From assembly GCA_021234155.1 (NCBI GenBank), contig JAJEKV010000158.1:675820-739819 (forward strand): a stretch of 64,000 bases of DNA, written 5' to 3'. The stretch is from Isoetes taiwanensis (taxonomy: Eukaryota > Streptophyta > Lycopodiopsida > Isoetales > Isoetaceae). Both the position numbers and the translations under genes were made by a program. Shown here in pieces: positions 31,408-41,308 of the stretch (position 1 is its first letter; each line of letters opens with the position of its first letter). Below the pieces are notes generated by a model that saw only the letters and a program-made list of their open reading frames with translations, was not told where the DNA came from and searched no databases.

Positions 31408-31873
31408 ATGGCGAAGAGAACAGGTAAACCGCCTTGGCACCGGAAGGTATGTCTCTAAAATCTCCTCTGCGTCATTGGCAACATTATTCGAACTTCTGGC
31501 GTCGGACACCTTGATGGATGTTTTACGGCTCGGAAGGCGGTGCTCACGTTACGGATTTGTTAGAAACCCGACATAGTTAGTGGCGGCCCTCATTTGTCTT
31601 CACCATGATGTAATGCGCCGGGGCGCCTTCTATACGTTCTTTGGTTGTTGGGATTGTTAGATCCGGCATTACCGCTAATACGTGCCATTGTCTACGAAGC
31701 TGTAATGCAACAAATGAGTGGACAAGGTTGATAAATATGCAATGTAATGACTTAGAACAAATATCAAAAGCGGAACAACATCGATAACAAAGATAATTAT
31801 ATAAAGAGTAGATTTTGCTACCGATGCTAAAAGCGGCAAAAGATAGCCATGGAAACCAAATGCTTGCTTGCAG

Positions 31874-31950
31874 GTGGCCCGCGGTCGAAAGCTGATTAAT
31901 CTATAACTAATTCCCAACTTCAGACCGGGGTATTCGCCGCGGTCGCGAAA
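31874..31950. repeat. Palindrome family 1, decayed copies
   Basis: GGCCCGCGGTCGAAA near 31877 and GCCGCGGTCGCGAAA near 31936 are half sites of the family 1 word. Confidence 0.5.
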
Positions 31951-32099
31951 TACTCTCATTAAACAATTGAATACCAACTAAGTTTGGTAACCGTGCCCTG
32001 GCTGCCAACCTAACATATTTGAAACATTATAGTAAGCACATCATGGTCAATAGTTATACATTAATATGAATTTATTCATACAATTGATTCCCAGTATAT

Positions 32100-34900
32100 C
32101 TTCTACCTCGTCTGATCCTTGTGGATGCGCCCACGCTTATAACTTGCTTTGCACTAGAGCTACACCATATACTTTTTTTTTTTCTGCTCAACTTTTCTCC
32201 TCAATATTCTAGCCAGCGTCGTGTCTTCTTTTTAGCTTTATCTTTTTCTCTAGCTTGCGGATAATCCTTCTATAGAACCATTGGCACATCATTTGCAATG
32301 AGTTACCACCGAACCTCGATGTTGTGTGAACCTGAAAAAAGCATTCTTGGCTTGCTTATGTGACTTCTCCATTCCCTGCGTATTCCATATTCCCAAACTC
32401 CGTACTCTTTGGCAAACCACAAGCCATGGGCGTGAAGTATATGAATGTAATGTGTGACATTGCATTCTCCCCATGCTTGTATAAAGCGACCCGTGAATTC
32501 GATTCTTGCTACTCACGAATTCATCTAACTCCACCCACCATTTTCTTCACGCCATCAAAGTTACCCAATTTGCTCAGATTACGCCTTGCGCTTTAATTTT
32601 CTTTAGTTTTGCCCTCCCCGTGAAATGCGGTCATCTTACGCTTCCGGCAAGAAGTCCTTATACCCCTCCCACTTTCCAGGTTGGCAATGATCCATTCTTC
32701 GTAATTTAGTACAAGGCAGAAATCTCTTGGCTTTCACCCCACCCATAGATGGTTTACAAGGAACCTTACCTCCCTTCTTAGGATCTTGCAGGATTTTATA
32801 GTCACCACCATGAAGACCAAGATCGGAAGAAAGCACGTTCTCAACATCTTTCATACACTTTTCTCTAGATGATTGTGGAGACTTATTCCAAGCAAAAGAA
32901 TGCTCATGTACACCATCTTATCCACTATTCTTAGAAAGGCATGGAGAGTGCAAATATGTACTCTCTTCACAGGGAATTGCACGGGGATCAAAGTTTTGTC
33001 CTCCTTCTCACGCGTTGGTTCAAAGCATCCTGGTCACATTCGAGAGTACTCATTCCCTTCCCCTTATCATCTACCCTAGTATACAAAGCAGTAAGGACAT
33101 CGTGGGTAGTCTTACAGAACCATGTTTCATGTTATACATGCACTTGATGGTCTTTAGATCGCTGACCGGATGCCATTCAACCTCGTAATCTCCGTAGCCG
33201 GGGAACACGAAGCTTCTCGGAGACTCCATGAGCACAATAATAGTAGGAATAGGTGTCTCTTGAAAGACCCACCGAAGAACACCATGATTTTCTTCGGTGC
33301 TTGAAATATCCCTATCCACCAAATATGGCCCTCGATTGAGCAGAGAACTTCCCTTCCTCATTATCAGGAATTTGACATACAATTCATTAATGTCAAAGAA
33401 ACCCTCTCATACTTTTCACCTTTGATCAGTTCCATCTCATCCAACTTTATAGCAATTTGGAGTTTCCCTCCACATTCTTCCACTTTCATATCATAGAAGC
33501 GAACTAACGGAAGAAGCATTTTTTAGAGATCCATCCAACAATTATTCTTCTCATTAAGAACAAATAGATCATTTCGAGAGCCACCCTTCTTCTTACTTTT
33601 CCCGATTGATTAGTGATCCCAAGTGCCGGATGTGGTGATGGTACATCTCTCCCAAATGTTAGGTGGTATACGTATTCCTCTTTGTTACGCTTGCTCGACA
33701 TAAGCGAGTCTTGGCAATATGGTCTTCGTAATACCACATGTTGCTTGATACCATCCTGCAAACATCTAAAGAGAGCAATGTAAAGCTTGTTGCCGTGATA
33801 CCCACATTGTCACATAATTCTTGCATGTTATCGGCACTTTGACTCTTTCCCAATTCGATAAGCACTGTTCGAAAGAACTTTTCTTAAATGGTTAGCTCAA
33901 GAAGCTTCAACATATCTATAACATCATCTTTAGTTACAAGCTTTTTCAACAAACTAGCCATATTACAAGGTTTTCTCTTCTTCTTTTCAGCCATAGTAGG
34001 ATCCACAGATTTTTAATAAGCGTGGATCCTTCTTGAAGCCCCCACCACGGGGGCAAGTATATTTAGGGCCTTCAGTTCTTTTTTCCTCTCCCTCATGCCC
34101 GATGGTGTCATTTTCAGTCTTTTTAACTTCCTCTCGGTTTGTCATTGTCCTCGAGCATCTCTTCAATCCTTGTTTAAGTGACTCCACCTCCATAAGCAAC
34201 CTTTGATTGGAAGCTTGCGGTTCTTACGTATTCTTAGACACTGTTGGTTAAAAATAGTTACCTTGTTGGAGGTAATTACAATGTGCTACCATATTGCAAT
34301 GCACTCCACACAATTGATTGTACATTGTTCTCAAATGCACATCGAATTACTTGAAATATTATTGCAATAGCCAAAGCGGACCTTGATTACCCTTACAGGC
34401 AAAATGAATAAGCCCCGATGGAGAATGAAATTCGGGATGTCTTCGGTGATGGGATCGATGGGATCTGATTCCCATGGCGCCCGAGATCAATATTCATTGC
34501 ACGAAGCTCGAAGAGCATTCTCATCGACCTGTTCCTTCCGATTATATTGATTTTTGTAGGGCAAGCGGTTCTTGGGCACCTCCACCGGAATTAGCCTTCG
34601 GTTTTACGTATTCAAAAAGAATTACTCATTGTCATTGGCGAAATTAATAGAGCGATTACCTCGCCATAGATCCAGTCAGTCGGCGTGATGGCTTTACGAG
34701 CTCCACGGTCCGGTGACCAAATTGATGCAATTCTTAGCCAAAATACTGAAGGAAAACTAGAGAATTCCTTGGATTTGGAAGAAGGATTGACATCAAAACT
34801 AAATTCGAAATGCCCTCCAAAGCTTTTACCAATTGAGGCATTCTTGAGGCGTCCGCTCAAAGCTACTCCTTGTAGCTTCAGTTAAGGTGGGAAGGTGGGG
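32100..34900 (-). pseudogene. Broken reverse-strand gene, transposase-like in appearance
   Basis: Minus-strand frames line up as a decayed gene. In order they are 34612-34860, 33987-34199 (basic, coiled), 33659-33865 and 33504-33761 (DGIKQHVVLRRPYCQDSL, YVYHLTFGRDVPSPHPALGI), about 33380-33500 (IAIKLDEMELIKGEKYERVSL), 33071-33382 (VFPGYGDYEVEWHPV, DLKTIKCMYNMKHG), about 32880-32990 (CTLHAFLRIVDKMV), 32636-32854, and about 32270-32500 (ITFIYFTPMACGLPKSTEFG, ECFFQVHTTSRFGGN). The pattern of spaced acidic residues, a DLKT motif before a likely Cys pair, and a late His-rich part recalls large uncharacterised DDE-type transposase families of invertebrates and early plants. I cannot name the family. 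Frames change often. Confidence 0.42.
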
Positions 34901-36127
34901 GAGGAGGGATTTAGAAGTAATGAGTAAAACAACAAGTAATAATGGCGTTTACGGGGTAAGGGTTGCTCGGGGCTGAGGTTAGGTTGAGGTTAAGTGGGGG
35001 CTTTTTGCCCATACACGCAGGGTTGGGGTACCAACTAAAATCCAAATTTGGGAATGGCTTACAAGGGCGTTAATAGACTCCACCAAACCTCTAATGTATA
35101 TCAGAAACTTGGAAGTATCATAGCATACAAAGATCCCTCATGGATAATATGTGCCTTTTGCATGATATTGCTCTCTAGACTCAGAGCCTGATATCCAACT
35201 GGCTACCGAGGCTATAGAGTGACTGAGCACCACATAATGGGGTCAGTACTAAAGTGGTGGGAGGTCCCTTCTGAGCGGCAGCTACTGGAGACCCATAGCG
35301 AGCTAGACTTATATGCACTTCGTGTGGTCCGAGTAAGAGTCTGACACTTCCTGGGTCACAGGTGTCGCCTTGACTCTCAAGAGCTATAGGTGTTGTCCCG
35401 GCCATTGTTTTGGGGAGTTCAGTGAAGTACGGTCGTTTGTCGCCATATCCTCTAGCTGCCTATGGGGCCACTGCACTCCGAAGAAAGAGATGCAACCCCT
35501 CCTACCTCATCATAATGGGGAGATGCAATCTGAAGTAGTCTGGTTGGGTACCATAGGATTACGTCTCCGACAGGTTACGTCACAACAAAGCCTAATTTAG
35601 CCTATTTGCAAAGTATGCACAGGAGAGGAGGATGGAATGGTCAACCCTAGCCATTGTCTATTGCCAGCCCAAGTCATTGTTATAACTCGGTCTGATCTAT
35701 CTGGATCCCCAACTGTCAGTCGACTCCCCTTGAGTCTGAACCCTGGGTGGGAGGCACTTTGATGTTTTGACGTTAGATGGTGTATGGTACATGTTATGAT
35801 GGTATGGATATTGACTACTCTTCAAGGTAGTGTTATTATATTGTTATTAGTGCTTATGTTATATATTGCTTCTGACATAGGGACCTAGAGGACAAGACGG
35901 AATGATAGCAAGTGCACGAGCTATGTTCCTCTTCTCAGAGAATGAATTGCGAGAGCGAAAGGTATTTCAATTGCGAAAGGGATTCATTAGTTATTGACCG
36001 ATTGAATATGGGCTAATGACTGACATCATGTTTAGCCACCAGTATCCAGTCTTATCCTCTATTCAGCTAATAACAATTTTGTAGTGGAGCTGGCTTTTCT
36101 TCTCTATAATCATTTATCTTCATTCCC
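34900..36127. other. Spacer without a recognisable gene
   Basis: G-rich in the first 150 bp, then mixed sequence. Short open frames on both strands do not look like proteins. I see no RNA gene or repeat that I can support. Confidence 0.45.
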
Positions 36128-36791
36128 GCAGGACGCTCCGCGATTTGATAAGTTCCCCTGGACTGATCTTGGATTTTTTTGGACCTGCCCGAAGTAGGGC
36201 CCCTGAACGGAGGATTCAACGGTCGGATAGGGGAACCGAGCCTCGGGAGGGTGGTCATTAGGTACAGCCCCGGGGGAGCGTTGCTAGGAAAGGCTGCTCG
36301 GGAACTGTTTTGGGTCCCGCCTCCTGGGGTCCTTACTCTCCCCTCCTGTGAGGTGGTCTTGCAAGGTCCTGCCCTTGTTTAACTTGGGGAAGGGTCCCAG
36401 CTCGGCTGGCCAACAACGGGCTGCCTAGACCGCTCTAATACTAACTTCTTGATCGAAACCTTGTCCAAAAATTCAGAAAATTGACCTGTATGCTGGTGAT
36501 GCCAGCTGGCAGAAAATCCAAATTTAATTCCGTGCTATGTATTAATTACCAATTTATGAATGCCTTGCTATTGCAAAAGCGACCCTCGACTTCGAATTGC
36601 CACATTGGGAGGAGGGCAGATCCAACCTCCATTCCGTCAGTTCCGCTTGCTTTCCATTCCCAAGTGCAGCTTCTCGGCCAGGTCCCCCAAAACATAAACC
36701 CTTCAAGAACCTGGCAACTCACATGATTTATGTTTTCGAGGCCCTGTCCTTGTCAGATTCGGCCAGAACCTTGCACCGCGTCTTGAGGTAG
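36128..36791. repeat. Large direct repeat, unit 1
   Basis: Starts GCAGGACGCTCCGC and ends CGCGTCTTGAGGTAG. It is repeated at 37036-37703, 908 bp downstream, with substitutions and small deletions. It holds a CTGGCAG...CCTGTCC-type sequence but no convincing protein. Confidence 0.88.
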
Positions 36792-37035
36792 AGGGCGGAT
36801 CCAGAAGCGCCAAAGTAGCTCATGTCCAGCACCCTCGTAGTCAATTGGCATGGGAGGTGGATGCTGAATACTGCCATGTAGGGCATACGCGTTCCTTTCT
36901 CATGCAAAACTGACCGTGTAACGTGGTCCCTAGGGTAATTTCGTTATTTTAGACGATGTGGCGAAGTTGAATCTCCATTCCGGGGCCTCCGCAGTTCCCA
37001 AATGACAAAACACTTCGGTTTCTACACGGTCGCCA

Positions 37036-37703
37036 GCAGGATGCTCCGCAGTTTAATAAGTTCCTCGGAACGATCTTGGGTTTTCTTGGACCTGCCCGAA
37101 GCAGGGCCCATGAATAGAGGATTCAACAGTCAGATAGGGGAACCGAGCTCCGGGAGGGTGGTCATTAGGGTATGGCCCCCTGGGGAAGTGCTGCCAGGAA
37201 AGGCTACCACCTCCTAGGGTCTTTACTCTCCCCTCTTGTGAGGCGGCTTTGCAAGGTCCTGGCCTTGTTTGACCTGGGAAAGGGTCCCAACTCGGCTGCC
37301 CAACAACAGGTTGCCTAGGCCGCTCTAATGCCAACTCCTTGATTGAAAGCTTGTCCAGAAATTCAGAAAATTGGCCTGTGTGCTGGTGATGACTTAGGAA
37401 GCCAGCTGGCAAAATATCAGAATTTAATTCCGTGCTATGCATTAACTATGAATTTATGAATCCCTTGCTATTGCAAAAGCAGCCCTCAACTTCGAATTGC
37501 CACATCAGGAGGAGAGCAGATCCAAACTCCATTCTGCCAGTTCCGCTTGCTTCGTGTTCCCAAGTGCAGCTTCTCTGCCAGGTCCACAAAACTTGGCACC
37601 AAAATGCAAACCCTTCAAGAACCTGGCAACTCACAAGGTTTACATTTCGGAGGCCCTATCCTTGTCAGATTTGGTCAGGACCTTGCGCCGCGTCTTGAAG
37701 TAG
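37036..37703. repeat. Large direct repeat, unit 2
   Basis: Second copy of the 36128 unit (GCAGGATGCTCCGCAG to CGCGTCTTGAAGTAG). It abuts copy B of the 5.7-kb repeat at 37707. Confidence 0.88.
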
Positions 37704-37706
37704 ATT

Positions 37707-38495
37707 CATCATATCATTAGATTCTAGCACTATCGGCATGCGCATATTATTTAATTGTAAAATTAAGTGCTAAGGGAGAGGTGATCTGTACTAGAAGCAG
37801 CTGTAAGATTTGGACAATTTTGCTTGCACTTAGCGTTATATATAGGTCTCCTTGTCTTCATGGTTACTTCATTAATCCAATGTGATTACTTGATATGCAA
37901 ATAGGCAATAACCCCCTGTTATAATGCTAGATATTAGGCAAACCAGAACATCATGGAATTCTTGAAGGAAAATAGGTCAATTATAAAGTTTAACGACATT
38001 GATGGCAATTCAGTTTTGTAAATAAATTTGGAGTTATGGATACCACCGGTGAAAAAGATGGAAATTGGCTAAATGGGCTTCATATAACATTTTGTGCATA
38101 CAACAGTCTGTGGATAGTCTGGGCATCCAGATTAGGATATATTCCAGACAACACATCCTTATAGATATTTTCATGTGGCATTTAGAGATGTTTCATATGT
38201 CTTGTGTATGTATCTGACTATGTTGACTTCTCTGCCATTTTGGAACTGTTGTGTGAAAAACATGTCAATAATGCACATGTTGTAATGTGATATTGAAAGT
38301 GCAATTCATGTAATTCTGGTGATCCCTTCATGTGGTAAAATTAGAGGTGGCTAAAAATGATAAGGAAGTGAGGAGCATGCAGAAGACAATGGCCTATAGT
38401 TCTTTGACTTGGCTGATAACATGGTTCATGAAAGACTCGTATTGTCACCAACTGAGGATCGTATGGTTCTTGACGATACTACAACCCATTAGAAT
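37707..38495. repeat. Dispersed repeat, copy B (left part)
   Basis: Closely follows 5741-6467, with two short extra segments (near 37788 and 37908). It ends abruptly at AGAAT (38491-38495). The sequence that should follow appears at 60580, so a 22-kb block splits this copy. Confidence 0.9.
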
Positions 38496-39780
38496 GCAAT
38501 GATTCTATGCCATCATAGAACCATCATTCTTGGGAACAGGGAAAATTTTAAGGGACCTATAATTTTGTATAAGTATAATGAATTGGCCATTCCTTGTAAA
38601 ATATGCCCCCAAAAGTGTAGCCTGAACTGGCCATTTTTCCTATTTTTTTCTAATGTGGCAGCAACCCAATTGGCGATTTTTGAACCAAATATCTAGTAAT
38701 GTGTAGCTCGAATGGCGATTTTTAGCTAGAATCTTATTAAATATAGTGCTAGTTGCCCAAACATAAAGAAGTCGCTACCCTATATAAATGTGTTTAAGTT
38801 ACATATTGTATGAGTTTGAATTCATACCCCATGTATTTCAATAATGCACAGATTGCTGGTAGGGAGAATCGAAAATCGGATGCCAGAGTCTTCGTAAAGA
38901 GGATTGAAAAGTGCCTCGACATTTGATTTTCTAAAAGAGCGAGATTATTCTTAGTTGGTAGATATATTTAGAAATAAAAAAATTTATAATAATGTTGGCC
39001 CCCCATAAGTGACGAATTTATGAGGGGGCCTCTGAATGAGTTGAGATTTGGTAAACTTAAGGCATTATAGGATTTGGCCAAGTGGCCTAAATGGCCATTC
39101 CATAAGCATACCTAGTTCTCGTTTGGGACTAAATTGGCCCCAAAGTCGGTACCACTCTAATTAGCAAACATCTAATTGGCCATTTTAATGTCATAATAGG
39201 CAATAAAGTGCCGCGAAATGGCGAATGTGCAGGTAGTCCAAGGGTAAGGCATTCTACTCAAGCCGGCCGTCGCATTTTGTCTGAACCTGTAATTTGTGGC
39301 CAAATGGCCCGCCGGGGCCACTAAAATTTTCGCTGCTTGGGAAGACGACATCCTATTTTCGGACCTTTTTTCGAGGGCCTTTTTTACAATCGTCTATAAA
39401 TTGTTCCATTTCCTTACTTTCTGCATCGGTGTTCTGTTTGAGTGTTCCATCTTCTTTGCTCCCTTATCTCTACTTTTCTAGTTGTGTGTTTTATATTCTT
39501 TCTATTGAATAGGTTACCTAATTCTAGAAATCTTTATGCCTTTTTGTGAGTTTTTTAAGTTGATTAGAAATGGTAGATCTTGAATCGGTTCTTCTTGCTT
39601 GTGATTTTTGCTTAAGTGCTAGGTTCAGTGATTTTGGGGTGTGATTCTCAATGCCCTTCATCTACCATGGTTATCCACGGCAACAAATCTTGTTTTAGCG
39701 TTAAAAACACACCACTGCAATTCCCTTTCCAGATCCTTTTGATTAAGTGCTCAATGCATTTCCCTTTCCAAGTTCTTTTT
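38496..39780. other. GGCC-word region, no supported gene
   Basis: TGGCC, TTGGCCATT, GGCCAAGTGGCCTAAATGGCC (split over two palindromic parts near 39077) and similar words occur about a dozen times between 38580 and 39310. The words match the GGCC-rich repeat at 1.5 kb, partly in reverse complement. An open frame at 39294-39512 is hydrophobic and not recognised. Confidence 0.45.
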
Positions 39781-39782
39781 GA

Positions 39783-40215
39783 TTAAGCACTCTCCAATGA
39801 ACTGTATGAACTGCATAAAGATGCTGCATGTTTTTTCCAATTTGCAGTATGATAAGTATGATATGTACTAAGCACAAAGTCATGACTCCCAAGTCCGTGC
39901 CCATGAGCTCTAAAACAGGAAATTTTTACATGCATCATCCCAAGATCATGGCTTACAGTCTCCTCATGTTCACATCGGCCTAGTATTTGGTCTAAAAGTT
40001 CTCCAGTAAGGATTGAGAGCATAATACTGATAAACTAAAAACATCCATCTTCATACTATAGTTGCTGAACTCTTCTAACATTTCTGGAGCCATGTATAGA
40101 GATGTGCTTCTCATCTGGGTATTCAAACCTGTGGCAAAATCTGCTTTGTCACACCAAAGTCAGCTAGCTTTATAAGATGCTTCATGTCTTTTGCAATTTG
40201 CAGTTTTTCCAGGAT
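39783..40215 (-). pseudogene. Protein kinase domain fragment
   Basis: On the minus strand, the stretch 40112-40215 reads ILEKLQIAKDMKHLIKLADF and then GVTKQI, which is the DFG region of a protein kinase. At about 40075-40112 TSLYMAPEMLEEFSNYS gives the APE motif, and MKMDVFS the following helix. A frameshift lies between the DFG and APE parts. The piece down to 39783 keeps open sequence (LMGTDLGVM and others) but is less clear. The N-lobe is missing. It is not close to the receptor kinase at 15 kb, whose motifs differ. Confidence 0.6.
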
Positions 40216-40439
40216 GTTTAAGGATCTAAGAACCTGAAACCCAGATGAATCTTGACCCTAACTGCCAAAGCCAGACTTGTGCATCGGGTTATCCGGCAGA
40301 GTTAAGGCAAAAATTTCGCCCTATTCTTGTCAGGCCCGATATTTGCAGCAGGATATCCGGCCTCTCTATCCATGAAATAGAAATAGAGCCCTAGCCAGAT
40401 TCGTCTATTTTCTGTCTTATCTTTTAGATATGAAGCGGA

Positions 40440-40565
40440 AACCCAGATAGATCGATATCTATGAAGCGAAATCTCCTTAGCCAAATTCGTCTCTGTAGCA
40501 GAAATCTATGTAGCCGGATTCGTCTCCCTAGCCGAATCTTATGTAGCCGGTTTCGTCTCCCCCAA
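40440..40565. repeat. Three short tandem-like repeats
   Basis: TAGCCAAATTCGTCTC, TAGCCGGATTCGTCTC and TAGCCGGTTTCGTCTC occur about 33 bp apart (near 40478, 40512 and 40545). Confidence 0.65.
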
Positions 40566-40574
40566 CTACCTTCT

Positions 40575-40700
40575 CTATAGTTTTCGATTACCTTACCTAT
40601 TCTTTGTTGGCAAAGTATTTTTCTCGACCTTCTCTATTTGCTTATTCTTACCTTCTTCTATCTGCCTATTCTTTATTCTTGCCTTCTCTATTTTTCGACT
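40575..40700. repeat. Pyrimidine-rich repeat, left copy
   Basis: CCTTCTCTATTTGC, TATTCTTACC and TATTCTTTGTTGGC words repeat here and again at 59600-59880 on the same strand, near the other end of the 22-kb block. Confidence 0.6.
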
Positions 40701-40724
40701 CCCGCTCCCGTGCATTCTCCAGGT

Positions 40725-40807
40725 GCCTGCAGACAGTCTGAGCCACTCTCCTTCAAACTATATTGCTCGAATATTGCGAAGAGAAGTGGCTCTGACTGTC
40801 TGCAGGC
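40725..40807. repeat. 83-nt hairpin with 23-bp arms
   Basis: The left arm 40725-40747 and right arm 40785-40807 pair over 23 bp with one mismatch; the loop is 37 nt. The arms read GCCTGCAGACAGTC... and its complement. The geometry fits a small-RNA precursor or a foldback element, but nothing shows transcription. Confidence 0.8.
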
Positions 40808-40869
40808 CTTTGGGTCTTAGCACAGGCCTCTACAACTAAGCACTTTGTATTCTGTTTTTAGGCCCAAGT

Positions 40870-40952
40870 GCCTCTAGCCTGTCTGAGCCACTCTCCTTCG
40901 AACCATCTTCCTCGAATATTGCGAAGAGGAGTGGTTCCGACTGGGTGGAGGC
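40870..40952. repeat. Decayed second copy of the 83-nt hairpin
   Basis: Starts GCCTCTAGCCTGTCTGAGCC, keeps the loop words CTCTCCTTCGAA and TCGAATATTGCGAAGA, and ends GGTGGAGGC. It has the same length as the first hairpin and lies 145 bp downstream. Several arm pairs are lost. Confidence 0.7.
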
Positions 40953-41308
40953 CTCTCCGACTAATCACAGGAGGATGCATTTGAACATATACAACGTTCG
41001 AAGAAAATATTCTAAGAAAAAACACACCTAAAACGGAACTGTTCAAGTTTACCCCCGATCCATTGTTTCCGTGCCGAGCATCTCTCAACCCAGAGAGTAA
41101 TTCATCTCTCAAGCTGAAAATGCTCGACAAAGGAAACAATAAATCCGTCGAGCTTATGGCGATCCATGATCTAAACACGACTGGCCCTCTTCACAGCAGT
41201 AATTCCTTGGGCCATTGTATGGCGTGATCCATGACCTCACCGAGAGTCTTTTGCTTCTTCCGCCGGTCTCATCAAGAGTGCATTTACATCTAACACTTGT
41301 ATCAATGC

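Noticed and set aside
39225-39295. tRNA-like stretch (TAGTCCAAGGGTAAGGC)
   Set aside because: It has a weak A-box-like segment, but there is no B-box, anticodon stem or acceptor stem that pairs. It may be chance or a worn SINE.
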